Origin: Sophora flavescens
Taxonomy: Eukaryota > Streptophyta > Magnoliopsida > Fabales > Fabaceae
Length of the DNA: 64,000 nucleotides
Reading direction: 5' to 3'
NCBI GenBank assembly: GCA_030762895.1
Contig: CM061070.1
Span: 29,911,652 to 29,975,651 of the forward strand
Shown: piece by piece, positions 33,218-44,370 of the stretch
How positions within the stretch are numbered: position 1 is the first letter of the stretch
How the letters are laid out: every line of letters starts with the position of its first letter
Made by a program: the position numbers and the translations under genes
Notes under the pieces: model-generated
The model's database searches: none
Told to the model about the DNA's origin: nothing
Seen by the model: only the letters and a program-made list of their open reading frames with translations

Positions 33218-34148
33218 TTTAGAGACTTAGCAATCTCACCATTTTTTATGATGACAAACATCCAGATGATTTAGTAAACCTTATAGAATATTAACATATA
33301 AAACAAGATTCATTCAGACAGGTTAATATATTTGAACCGGACAATGGCTATGTTTAGCAAGTCCAATAAGCTAGATTATAGCTTATTTGCCTAGCTTATA
33401 AGCTTGTTTGACTGAAATAGATGTGTTTGGTAAACAAGTTTATCTTATTAGCTTATAGCTTTTCTTCATAAGCTAATTTATTTAGCTTATGACTAGTAGC
33501 CTATAGCTTATTAATTTTTCTCTTCTTTTTACCCAAATTCATCTAATGAAATCCCACTTTACACTGTCTATCAATAATATGTTCTTTTATGTCATTTTAT
33601 ATTAATAAGTAAGTTCCACCGCTAATTTTACCAAACACTTCAAATTCAATCAAGTAACTTTTTAGCTATCGAGATATCGGCTATAAACTAGCTTATCGGC
33701 TATCCGCTAGCTTATCATCTATAAGCTAGCTTATTAGCTATTTTTGCCAAAAGATCCAATGTCAAAGTGACAGGGTGATATGGTCTTTGAATTAAAAACT
33801 TAGGCAGATAATCTCATATTTCAAATACATCAGAGCATACACTTAGTTGCATTAAGATAGGTTATGTAGCCCAATTTCAAGTAATCGTTATATCATTCAT
33901 TATACTATTTACTCCCCCTTTTGGCATCATCAAAAAGGAAACATAGGAAGCAGAAAATTAAAGCAGTAAAGATATAAAAGATAAGATTTCATTCATCATC
34001 ATTAGCTTGTACAAGGCAATTTGAATTACAAAACCTACTCAGGCCTATTTAAGAGCAATAACAGAGATCCTACTCTAGTTTATAAAGCAAGTCTAGCACG
34101 CCTTTCTTCATCCAGTTGCCTTCTGGTATCTTCAAACAAAGTCTGCAT
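33218..34148 (-). other. 3' untranslated region of the SIRE-like element
   Basis: No ORF. It contains a hAT-like MITE (33347-33756) and, on the minus strand at about 33913-33935, GATGATGCCAAAAGGGGGAG, the purine word that normally precedes SIRE-type 3' ends. The real polypurine tract may therefore be here or nearer 33230. Confidence 0.5.
33347..33756. mobile_element. MITE, hAT-like, rich in AAGCTAGCTTATAGC words
   Basis: The left end GCTATGTTTAGCAAG and the right end (minus strand GATCTTTTGGCAAA) are imperfect inverted repeats. Both subterminal regions are packed with AGCTTAT/ATAAGCT words. Direct CAATG copies flank it at 33342-33346 and 33757-33761; a degenerate 8-bp duplication (ACAATGGC/CCAATGTC) is also possible, which would fit hAT. 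Confidence 0.7.
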
Positions 34149-36361
34149 CTAGTTGAAGCATCTGATATCCACAAACTCAGAGGAGGCAACTTTTGAAGAT
34201 AAAGCAGTAGACATAGAAGACTGATCTGGATGCCTGGGCAAGGCTAACACAGGAGGTGCTTTGGGAAGTGAAAGAGGTGTAGAAATCCTTGGGAAGACAT
34301 GGAAGTGAATAGTTCTATAGTAGAAAAAGGGTAGAAAAGCAAGTTTGAACAAAGTCCTGATTCTGACAGATTTTACCTCAAGCGAAGAGAAAATTGAGGA
34401 GATTCTTTCATATAGAGACATATGGGTTATTTTTATTTGTTTAGGAGGGGGGAGAGGTTTGTCAACAACAGAAGGGGGTAGGGTTAGCAGAGAGTCTATA
34501 TGGTGGAAGAAAGACTCAGAACCAAGTGACTAACATAAAGAAATACCTAGAGGGAGAAGGAAGCATGACTATAGAAGGAGGGTAGTGACTTTCAGAAGGT
34601 GTATGTATGAAGATAATTATAGGAGGGTAAAAGGAAATTTATTTACAAAGGTTAATGACATGAGGTGGAGGTGGAGGGATGACAGGCAGATTAGAGAAGC
34701 TTGCAGTCAAGAGACTCTGCAAGTCAGACACAAACTAGATGAAATAACAGCTTGTTCTCTAGGGGTATCATCCCTGTGAACAATACTGTACTGACATACA
34801 TCAGACACTAGAGTATACAAAGAAGTTTTAGATTTGTGGGAGGAGACAGGTGAGGGAGGAGGAGACACATGTGCTAGGGGATTAATAGAAAGGGCAGTAG
34901 GAGAGGATTTGGGTGGTGTAATGATGCCTTCCTGAACAAGAGATGATGGTGAGGCTGGTGATGAAGAAGGAAGAACCACTTGGTTTTCAGGCATCCTCAG
35001 CTTCTTCCTTGGTTGTGGTGGATTAAGGGGATCCACCAAGGGGTAAACAATTGTCTGTGTTGCAACAGATAGGTCTTCAGAAATTGTAGCAGCAGCTTCT
35101 TCCTCTGCAACAGTTGCCATAGCAGCAGGTGCAGGGTAGCCAGGCCTATCTTCTTGGGAATCATTCCCAGAAAGAGAGTCTTCTTCTCCTTGTTCTCCTC
35201 CAAGGGTCTTGTCATCTGCTCCCCGTGAGCAGGTACTTCCTCTCTACTTGAGGCAGACTCAACTTGTTTGTCTTCAGCAACTTTCCAGATGAGGTTTGAG
35301 ATGGGAACCTCGGACTCGTTTGTAGACTCTATTGGGGCCTTCATCTTCTCTTCAGAAACTTGTCCAAATGCTTCAGAGGTAGTGGTCCTTACTTTCATCA
35401 TGGACAGGGTCTTCTTATCTATGTCCAGAATCATATCCACAAAGGTATCATCCTTGGACATCAGAATCTTTGCCCCGAACAACCTTTTCATCAGCATCTC
35501 ATAGGGGTAGGTGATCCTATTATGCCTAGAAATGACTAGCTCCATGTACTTGAAAACTAGGTCATTCAAGTCCACTTTGATCTTGTGGATGAGATGATAG
35601 AGGGAGAAGCGATCCATGCTGGTAACATTATCCCTTGAGCCCTTCCTGGGCATCACACAACCATGTAGAAGCTAGAGCAGAAATCTACACTTGGGGACAA
35701 GATTGATGGCTTTAAAGTTGTAGGGATTAGGGGTTCCATAGACAACAATGTTGGAGATTTGTAGCCCCAACAGTGTTCTCCCAATTTTCATAGAACCTAA
35801 CACCAGTCATAGGGTAGCCAATAGCAGTCTCTAAGGTAGTGTTTGGTACAAGTTTTACAAAAATATTCCTGGGAATGTTGGCATGGGAATAAAAGTTTGG
35901 GAAAACTCTATTCCCAGGCATAAATTATTCCCGAGAATAAAATTAGTGAATGATAGTTAGAAACTTGGGAAAACTCCATTCCCATGTGTGAAGGTGGGAA
36001 AACTCTATTCCTGGGAATGTAGTTTGCCCAGGAATAAAACATTCCAGATACTAAACGGCACCTAAGGAGTTGAGATTGAAGAAGAACTTCTTACCCAAGA
36101 CACGGCCTTTAACTTCCTTCAGCAAACCATTTGTGGACTCATAGATGTAGGCACTCCTCCAGAACTCTTGAAGCGGCTTAGGATGCACCAGCTCTTTGAG
36201 AGAAAAGAAAAAAGTTCCAGCTCCTCAAACATGTCCATCCCATTTTTCTTAATTAGCTCTAGGTCCACTGTCTTCCCAGGAACCATCTTTTCAATTTCAT
36301 CCTCCATCATATTGTATTTTTCATCGATTTCAGACACTGGGGGGTTCTTTTAGGGTGCCAT
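34149..36361 (-). pseudogene. Env-like (putative plant transposon protein) ORF of the SIRE-like element
   Basis: It starts at ATG 36359-36361 and is stopped three codons later (MAP then TAA). Continuing blocks: VSEIDEKYNMMEDEIEKMVP, then in another frame a PKPLQEFWRSAYIYESTNG block, then ETAIGYPMTGVRFYENWENT after the Tourist MITE. Next come VTSMDRFSLYHLIHKIKVDL, YPYEMLMKRLFGAKILM and DTFVDMILDIDKKTLSMMKV (34997-35656). The tail is acidic and Pro/Ser-rich (34700-35120). This resembles the conserved 'putative plant transposon protein' region found after pol in SIRE elements. It carries frameshifts, stops and one insertion. No credible signal peptide or membrane segment was seen. Confidence 0.65.
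35835..36062. mobile_element. Tourist-like (PIF/Harbinger) MITE inside the env-like ORF
   Basis: The left end GGTAGTGTTTGGTAC and the right end on the minus strand GGTGCCGTTTAGTATC form the inverted repeats. A TAA duplication lies at 35832-35834 and 36063-36065. The interior is full of GGGAATG/CATTCCC words. 228 bp, no ORF. Confidence 0.82.
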
Positions 36362-36774
36362 TTGAGAGTTAGGATTTTGAGAGAAAGATGGTTTTACGGA
36401 TATGAGAGAAAGACGAAGAGGTTCGTTAAGCAAGAAAGAGATTTGAAAGTATAAAGAAGAAAATCTTTTGATGATGTGACGTTATATAGAGTTAAAAGCA
36501 GGAGACGGAAAGAAGACACTTTTAATGCTAAACCGACACGAGATGCTCTTGGAAACACAAAGTCCACTAAGACAATTATTGAAAACATGGTTTCAAAAAT
36601 AAAAAATGCTATGTACATGTTTAGCCTCAGATATTTAAATGGCATTAAGTGATAACAGCCGTTTAACTTAAAAACTATTGAGTTCATAAAATATGACTCG
36701 GCAAGTTCAGACAAATAGCACATACGAGATAGGTAGCATGTACCAGACAGGTTATCGCTACAAGAAAATAGTGA

Positions 36775-37075
36775 TTTAGAGACCGAAATTTGTGATCGAA
36801 TTGGTTCAGTCTCTGTAGCAATTGAAATTGTGACTGATTCCTAAACAATAAAGTCTAGTCACTTAATTATTAATCAGTGACCGAATCAGCGATCGATTTA
36901 GTCGGTCGCAATAAGTGTGTCACTAAATAGGTCGTTAATTTAAACATTTTGAAAGTCAAAACTGTTGACTAGTTAGCGACCGTCCAACGGTAATATTTAG
37001 CGACCGAAACAAATATGGTCGCTAATTATTAATATTTTATAATTAGGGATTGAACTAATTCGGTTGATAAATCTA
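36775..37075. repeat. CACTA-2 left subterminal repeats
   Basis: Copies of GCGACCGA, TTGGTCGCTAA-like and GTGACCGAA words, alternating in orientation. Confidence 0.8.
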
Positions 37076-37084
37076 AAATCCCTA

Positions 37085-37360
37085 ATAGACGTATGTGCCC
37101 TCTTCCCCCCCTCAATTTCTCTTCTTCCCTCTCTGTAACACCACCACCTCCGTCTCTGGTTGCCGCGCACCACCACCTCCGCGAGCCACCCATCCCCACC
37201 GTGAGCTACCCCAACATTGCTCCTCTCCTCAGTCCCTCTCATTTCCTCTCCCATGTCCTTCCCCACCACGATCCACCTATCCCCACCACCCCTCCCCACC
37301 GCTAGCCACCCATCCTCACCTCTCTCTGCCGTGAACTCGTGGGACCATCATCCTTGTAAG
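37085..37360 (+). other. CCACC/CTCTCC-rich leader-like segment of CACTA-2
   Basis: C-rich sequence with CCACCACC and CTCTCC repeats, ending before a GTAAGGTGAGC donor-like word at about 37357. It resembles the 5' leader exon seen before CACTA ORF2. Open frames here are proline-rich by composition, not supported as protein. The matching segment of CACTA-3 is at 40340-40740. Confidence 0.5.
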
Positions 37361-38175
37361 GTGAGCTTCCTTTTTTTTGTTATTTTTAGGGCTTAGTTTT
37401 GATTTTGTAGTTTTCAATAATTTTAGGGCTTTGTTCTTGTATATTCCTCTCTGATTTACAATTTTTTTTTATTGGCAGTTTTAGATTTCCATATATATCT
37501 ATTGCATTTTCTGGCAGAAATCCGGTAATCCAGTGGCTCTCCGGTGAGATACTTATGTATTGTTTTTTCTGTTTGATGAAATCTTGCTCCGAATATGTTT
37601 GATATTTTCCTGAATTGTATCCTTGTTGAAATGCTTGAACTGTAAGCCTCTATCTTTTTTATTTTGAACTTTTAGTAATGTTAATTTCTTTTGCTAAGTA
37701 TGCATGTTTTCATTTTGTATTCTTAGAGCTTGGTAGATTTCTAGCTTCTTGATGTCAATGTTTAGTTGAGTAAAATGAGAGTGAATGAGATGAAAAACTT
37801 GAAGGAAAAAAATCACTTTACACTTGCTTGGTGTGTATGTGTGTCATGATAGAAATCGATTTATGCCTTTCACCATGGAGAACAATATAAATCAATTTTG
37901 AGATACTTTTTGTAGGCAATATTTTTTTTAGATACTTTTTGTAGGCAATATTTTTTTGTTTAAGAAACAACTATCTTAATCTTGACTATGTTTGCAATAT
38001 TGCCTTAGCCTTAATTTGTTGATTCTTCACATGTTGATTAATGATTATCATTTACTATGAATCAAGAAAAGTCAAAACAAAAAGGTAGAAACCAAAAGAA
38101 AAATAGTTCAGTTGGTCTTCTTTGTACAATATATATGGAGTTCTTGAGTCATATTTTTTGCCTTATAAACAGATG
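37361..38175 (+). other. Intron-like AT-rich DNA of CACTA-2
   Basis: T-rich sequence with no ORF between the leader segment and the solo LTR. Probably intronic. Confidence 0.4.
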
Positions 38176-39466
38176 TGATAAGTATATGCAAGTGTACACA
38201 ATCACAACAAGTAGTAAAGTGTAAGAAAGATTGTTCCCACGAGGATTATAATGATATAAGATTTACCAAAACTCAAATTAATTGTCCTTTTTAGTTAAGA
38301 TGGAGAGAATACAAAATAGTTTGTGGAAGTGATTGAAGTGCTATATTTAAAAGTCAAATATTAAAGAACAAGTAATAATGAGCAAGATAATAATGTTGGG
38401 TTGAAAACAGAGGTGATAGAATAGCTATAAATATGATTCCTTATAATGTCAGCTTAACTTCAATTATGCTATGTGATGCTGCAACATTTAGCTCCAGGAA
38501 ATTAAAAATGTGCTTTCCAACACTTGAAAGAGAAGGTTCATTAAATGTTTTCTATTCCTAGATTCATATTAATTACAGCCTCCAATTAATAAGCATGTTC
38601 CAGCTAGCTTAAGGACTTGAATGATTATTCCTAATCCATCAACATCAACTAATTTCTCAATTAGTTGCTTAACCCTTATATCTTAACTAAGTCCAGTTAG
38701 CTTAACTTTTCGAAGTCCAGCAAGCTTAACATTTACCTGAGTTGATCAAGCTCAAATAAACAATCATTAATGTGCAAGTTAAGAGAAAATGCAATAGCAC
38801 AACTTCACATAAAATCAACTAGGTTTCCATTACAAGTTCACATATCCATAGCTATAGCAAGTTTAGCTCATAATGAGTTTACAAAAACCAAAAATAAAAC
38901 ATAAAATGAAGAAATGATTCAATACAATGGAGGAAATGAAAAATGAACAATGGTAAGGTAAAGGATGACTTGCAGCTGCTCCTTAGGTTAGGGAATATCA
39001 AAGGTAAAGTGTGTGGGAGATGTGAGAGAGTGTCCTTGTTTAGGGTTTTTAAGGGTTCTCCCCTCTTTCCTACTGTTGGGCCAACAATTATATTATTAAA
39101 TTAATGCCCTTGGCCCATTTCTCGGAGTGTAATAATGTGGATCCTTAGGCACGCGTCTGGCCCACGTTCTAAACAATTGGAGTGCCTCAGCATGAGAGAG
39201 AAAATGTGCCCAGCATTTGTCCTTTTCTGAAGAGGATCTTGTGCCCATTTAGAGTTAAACATGCTAAAACAAAAACCTGCAAAAAAGAACAAAACAACAT
39301 AAGTATATTCCTATCACTTAAAAACAGAATATTACCTAAAATTTATACAATCACACATATTCACGAAACTAACTTAAAACACCTAAAATTTCCACATTGA
39401 ATACTTAAAGATAACAAAAGTTCTAGCTAAAAGAAAGTAGATAACTCTCATTTCTAAGAGTTATCA
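38176..39466 (-). mobile_element. Probable solo LTR (gypsy-type, minus orientation)
   Basis: Begins TGATAAGTATATGCAAGTGT and ends CTAAGAGTTATCA, giving TGATAAC...CTTATCA on the minus strand. Its text (AAGATTGTTCCCACGAGG near the left end) is familiar from LTRs of Athila-type elements. No internal region and no second LTR follow. The flanks AGATG and ATATT do not match, so it may be an inter-element recombinant or its duplication has decayed. Confidence 0.6.
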
Positions 39467-39747
39467 ATATTGTATAATGATTTTAATTTTGTTTATTTAG
39501 TTAGTATTAAGTAATGTATTATTTAGTTGGATATTAATAATTCTGTTTGTTTGTACATCTGTTGGTCATTTATTTTACATTTTGAGTTTTTCGTGAGTTT
39601 CCCATATTGAATTGTTTCTATGAGGCAAGTCAAATACCATATCTCTCTGATTGTGTTATATATGTATCTCACCAGGATTTTGTTCTCTCATAACATTATT
39701 TAATTATATTTAGTTATCTTCCCCCTATATGGTAACCTATAATGCAG

Positions 39748-39979
39748 GATCAGTTCATCCGTTGTCGAGATGAGGCCATTAGTCAGGGGCATGAGCCTTC
39801 TGCTGCCTATGACAATGCCATTTTCATAGAGGTGGTTGGTGGCAGGAACAAGAAGTATCACGTATACGGTCCGAGGTCCCTGGGAGATGAGTATGTGGCC
39901 TATCCCACGCCATCTACTCAATCCGTACCTAGCCCTACACCGGACCTCCGAGAGGTCATCGCCAACCTCAACACTGGGC
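39748..39979 (+). pseudogene. CACTA-2 ORF2 exon, 5' half
   Basis: After an AATGCAG acceptor the frame reads DQFIRCRDEAISQGHEPSAA, IFIEVVGGRNKKYHVYGPRS and SVPSPTPDLREVIANLN. The VVGG..KK..VYG.RSLG word is typical of the C-terminal part of CACTA ORF2 proteins. CACTA-3 is inserted directly after the NTG codons; the reading frame resumes at 61799. Confidence 0.75.
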
Positions 39980-39994
39980 CACTACCAGAAAACA

Positions 39995-40335
39995 TGAAAT
40001 TACCGATGGAAAATTACCGACCGACTTCGTATCCGTCGGTAGTTTGTGCGTTTCTGACAGATTTAATCGTCAGTAAGTTAGAATACCAAAAGTTGCAGAA
40101 ATTACCGACGGAAAGGCCGTGGTAACATTACTGACGGCTTTATCCGTCGGAAAGGATGGCGGGAATGGCAAATTGTTGACGGGAGAGTGTATTGATGGAA
40201 TAGTTCGTCGGTAATTCTGAAATATAGGTACCGACGGATACAATCGTCGGAAATGTACCGACGGATTATTCCTTTGGTAATCTTTTTTTGAATTTCCGAC
40301 GGAAAAAATCGTCGGTAACCTTTTAAATAACCTGG
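39995..40335. repeat. CACTA-3 left subterminal repeats
   Basis: TACCGACGGA...TCCGTCGGTA words in both orientations, about every 30-40 bp. Confidence 0.85.
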
Positions 40336-40339
40336 TCGT

Positions 40340-40829
40340 AACCCTTCTTCCCCCTCACTTCTCCCACTCTACTTTCCCTCTCTGCTTTCTCTCTCTGCCC
40401 TTTCTGCTTCCCTTACTGCGCACCACCATCGCTGCCACCGAACACCACCGTCGCCGCCTCCGTTCGTGACTCGTGAACACTGCCACTGCCTCCACCCCTT
40501 TCTCTTCTCATTTCCTCCTCTCCTTTTCTCTTCTCCTCCCTCTCTGGTTCCGTCTCAGCTGCGCTAACCATCGCAGCAACCACCGTGAACCACCACTAGA
40601 AACCGACCTTCTCCTTCTCCTCCCCTCCATTCCCACCAGGAACCCACATTCCCTTGGAAAACCACCATCACCACCATTAAAACCACCATCACCACTGAAA
40701 CCACCACCACCACCAGAACCACCACCACACTGTTTAGGTATCCTCATAATTTTGTTCATATTTAATTTTATTCCTATTTATTTGAAAAATTGGGTTTATT
40801 TATTAATTATAATTAATGTTGATTAAGGT
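40340..40829 (+). other. CACTA-3 leader-like C-rich segment
   Basis: CTCTCTGC and CCACCACC-rich DNA, then the insertion site of element C (AAGGT, 40825-40829). It continues at 59546. Corresponds in style and position to 37085-37360 of CACTA-2. Confidence 0.5.
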
Positions 40830-41941
40830 TGTCGCGACCAAAAAGAAAAATGGTTTTTTATTTTAGAAAATAAATATGGAGTCGCCACCAATTTTATTTA
40901 ATTTTGGAAAAATTGGAAAACCCTTAAAAAATTTTGGGTTCGGGAGTCGATTATGTCTAGGGAAGGCATGGAGACTTAACCCCACGGCACCCTAGAACAT
41001 CCATAAAAATGGTTACCCAAAATTAGTTGTGTAAATTATTAGTAACTTAGAAAATATTTGTTTTACCCTGAAAATCATTTAAAGGAAAAAAATCATTTTT
41101 AATTTTAAGATATTTTGTATTTTTTATCGGTTTTGTATTTGTGAATTTTTTTTATTAAACCTAAATGAGGTTGAACATGGCACGTAAATCCACAGGGCAA
41201 CCTTAAAATCTAAAGGGTTGAGCATGACACTTGTCATAGAGCAACCCAAAAATAACATTGATTTAATTAAGTATTTGGAACCGGTTAAAGGGGATTTAAG
41301 TGATCATCTTTTATTTTTACGTAAAGAAAAAAGTTTTGCCTTTTGAAAATAGAACAAAAATGAAACATTTTAAGTGTTTAGTAACAGTATAGCCATATGA
41401 AGATTACTAGTGTATCATGCATTTCAGCATTTGACAGCAAGCAATGAAATAGGAACCCTACGATACACCGTTTCTGAAACAAATGTAAGAACTCATATAG
41501 CAAACATCATACTAACTCATTGAGTTTCAATATCCATGGATTTTCTTTTCGTCATAAACAAAAACACAAAAAAATAAGAATGTTAAGAGAAACTCATGAA
41601 TAATATCAACAAAGAGAACAAGGATTACCAAATGAGAGCAGAATAACAATGATTTTACTTTCTCCCAGTAGTAAAATTTAAAGATCAAAACCCTTACATT
41701 TCAGTTTCACTGACTGTTTAACTCTCCCTTCTTCTGAAAATTTGGAATCACCCTAATGGCAGAGAAGAGAAAAAAACTCAGATTCTTATCTCTTTTCTTC
41801 ACAAATAAAATATCAGATAAAGAATCTCTCTCTCCCTCTCTCTTCTAACGTATGTCCTCTCTATTTTCCCCTCCCTCTGTATCTCCTTTCCTCCCTATCT
41901 CCTCGGGTTTTTTTCGATCCCCCCTTGTTCTTTCCCCCCCT

Positions 41942-41949
41942 CTTTTATA
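41942..41949 (-). promoter_or_regulatory. TATA box, element C 3' LTR
   Basis: TATAAAAG on the minus strand, followed by a G-run (AGGGGGGG). Conserved at 58484 in the other LTR. Confidence 0.55.
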
Positions 41950-42458
41950 GATGGAGGAGAGGACTTCATGCTTCTCCTTACCCAGTGGCTTCAAGGTTGA
42001 TCTCACGAAATTCGGAGCTTGGGCGGTTCTAAGCAGAGATCGCGTGTGTCCAGATGGAGGTGGCTCGAGCAGAGGAAAAGGAGGCGATATGATATGAAGG
42101 TTGCGTGTCTGAAAAGAGAAGGAAGTGTGGTACGGTTAAGAGAGTGGAGTAGATGAGGGAGAAGAAGGAACAATGGGTAGAGGAGGTGTAGGAGCGGTTG
42201 GAAGTGTGGTGCGGTTAAGAGAGTTGAGGAGATGAGGAAGAAGAAGGACCAATGGGTAGAGGAGGTGTAGGGGTGGTTGGAGAGTGGGGGGAGGAAGAGA
42301 GGATTTTGTCTGAAATGTAAAATGGGTTTTTTACAGTTAGGAGTGGTAACTCAACCTTCTTTCTTCTCTTTTTGCTGATTGTTTTTTTCCCTTCTTTTCT
42401 TCCTCCTTTCTTCATTATTTTCTTTTTCTTCTTTAGTCTCCAGTTTGAAAATAAAATT

Positions 42459-42618
42459 GCAGTAGACGGAATCTCCCCGTCTAATAGGAAAATTAAGTAT
42501 GCAATGGACGGAACCTCCTCGTCCAATAGAAAATTAAATATGCAATGGACGGAACATCCTCGTCCAACAAAAAATTAGATATGCAATGGACGGAACCTCC
42601 TCGTCCAACAGAAAATTA
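42459..42618 (-). repeat. 41-bp minisatellite in element C 3' LTR, 4 copies
   Basis: The unit is GCAATGGACGGAACCTCC, then TCGTCCAACAGAAAATTAA, then ATAT. GGACG and CGTCC within each unit can pair as a hairpin. Confidence 0.9.
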
Positions 42619-42750
42619 AGTAACCTCCTTTCTTCATTTTTTTCTTTTTCTTCTTTCTTTCTTCACTATTATTTTTTAGTCTCCCTGAAATATAATAACA
42701 TAAAAATTAGAATAAAATAAAATGAAGACGGACAAAAAAGGGTGTTCACA

Positions 42751-42766
42751 GTTGCCCCTCTTTACT
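42751..42766 (-). other. Polypurine tract of element C
   Basis: Minus strand GTAAAGAGGGGCAAC directly precedes the 3' LTR start TGTGAACACCC. Confidence 0.85.
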
Positions 42767-42879
42767 TGTTGCATACTAGAAGACATGATTAGTCGTGACT
42801 TTTCATGTATTGTAGTAATGAACAAGTAAAGAAAATGAACACATATTTTGTCCGTCAAAATGTGAGGAGCTCAAAAGAA

Positions 42880-43430
42880 AACCTCACAGTTTGAAAATAA
42901 AATTGCAGTGGACGGAACCTCCTCGTCCAACAGAAAAGTAAATATGCAGTAGCCTCAGCTCGAAAATAAACTTGCAATGAGCCTCAGAGCTCGAAAATAA
43001 AATTGTAGTGAGCCTCATAGCTCGAAAATAAAATTGCAATGGACGGAACCTCCTCGTCAACAGGAAAGTAAATATACGGCGAGCCTCAGAGCTCGAAAAT
43101 AAACTTGTAGTGAGCCTCAGAGCTCGAAAATAAAATTGTAGTGGACGGAACCTCCTCGTCCAACAGGAAAGTAAAAATGCAGCGAGCCTCAGAGCTCGAA
43201 AATAAATTTGTAGTGAGCCTCAGAGATGGAAAATAAAATTGCAGTGAGCCACAAAGCTCAAAAATAAAATTGCAGTGAGACTCAGAGCTCAAAATAACAT
43301 TGCAGTGGACGGAACCTCCTCATGACACCTGAATGTTTATATGCAGCGAGCCTCAGCTCGAAAATAAACTTGCAGTGAGCCTCAGAGCTCGAAAATAAAA
43401 TTGCAGTGACCCTCAGAGCTCGACAAAATT
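42880..43430 (-). repeat. 3' UTR minisatellite of element C
   Basis: Tandem units of about 33 bp (GCAGTGAGCCTCAGAGCT, then CGAAAATAAAATT), interspersed with copies of GTGGACGGAACCTCCTCGTC, the core of the LTR minisatellite. No coding sense. Confidence 0.85.
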
Positions 43431-44370
43431 CAATCAGTAATCTGAAACTAATGAGAATCCCTTCCTTTTGAAGACAGCGGGACCAAATGCTCCATGGAAA
43501 AACTTCCACCAACCAAACCCTTGTTCACCGACCACTCTGGGACGAGGCATCAATCATTCTTTTAACAACATGGGTCACCCAAGAATCTGATAACATATGA
43601 GGTGGATGTTATGTATATTCTCCCAAGCTTATTTGCATCATTCTTTTGTTGCATGCTATCTCTTCCATTGAATTTGAAGTATTGAGTCCTTTTGGTTCAA
43701 ACCATTCATTGGTGCTACCATTAGAATTATCAAATCATACCATTAAACTTATGTTTACTTTTATTGAGACATGACCATGATGAGAGTGAACACGACATGG
43801 GAGTATGAAGGAAAAGCCTCTTGCCTTAATACAAGAATTTAGTTTGTTTAAGAGAAAAGAACAATATGAGAACAAAATTATAGAAGGGATCATGAAGATT
43901 AAAAGCAAAGATAAACAAAGAAAATTACGAGAATCACATAAAATTTACCCCAGTGTTGGTCCTTTGATTTTCATTTAATTTATTCCCCACAGCCTTTTGA
44001 TGACACAGACCTTGGCTTCTGTTTCTAATTCTTCAAACACACCTTCTTCAATCATTCCTTAACAATTTTGCCCCGGTATACTCAGTCGGATAAAATTACC
44101 CCAGTGTGGTGAGTGCTTGCAGAAGTGTTGGACCATATCCTCCCCCAGGCTGCCTTTGCAGGTTTCCAGCCTAAGGTTTCTTTACCCTAACTTTTGCCTA
44201 AGTTGTCCTTTCGGGTTTTCAACCTAGCGGGCCTTTTCTTTTCTTTTGTTTTCATTGTTCTTTGCCCTAACTTTTGCCTAGGTTGCCCTTTCGGGTTTTC
44301 AACCTGGCGGGCCTTTTCTTTTCTTTTGTTTTCATTGTTCTTTACCCTAACTTTTGCATAGGTTGCCCTT
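43431..44370 (-). other. Element C 3' untranslated region
   Basis: No ORF with homology. It holds an 81-bp tandem duplication at about 44183-44365. Confidence 0.6.
44183..44365 (-). repeat. 81-bp tandem repeat, about 2.3 copies
   Basis: The unit starts CCCTAACTTTTGCCTA and contains TTTCGGGTTTTCAACCT and CGGGCCTTTTCTTTTC. Confidence 0.85.

Larger units (their letters stand above)
40830..42750 (-). repeat. Element C 3' LTR
   Basis: 1,921 bp. Contains four copies of a 41-bp minisatellite (42459-42618) where the partner LTR has ten. Otherwise closely similar to 57369-59545. Confidence 0.92.

Noticed and set aside
37093..37334. Proline-rich open frames on the plus strand
   Set aside because: They result from CCACC/CTCTCC composition in a CACTA leader; overlapping frames give equally low-complexity peptides.
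40473..40826. Possible 117-codon plus-strand gene and a glycine-rich minus-strand frame
   Set aside because: Low-complexity CACCAC sequence in the CACTA-3 leader, opposed frames both open, no domain.
42215..42526. Lys-rich minus-strand frame near the element C LTR
   Set aside because: Purine-rich LTR sequence; the same region in the other LTR does not keep the frame.
43086..43512. Minus-strand frames with repeated SSSEAHCKFIFEL
   Set aside because: They arise from the 3' UTR minisatellite of element C.
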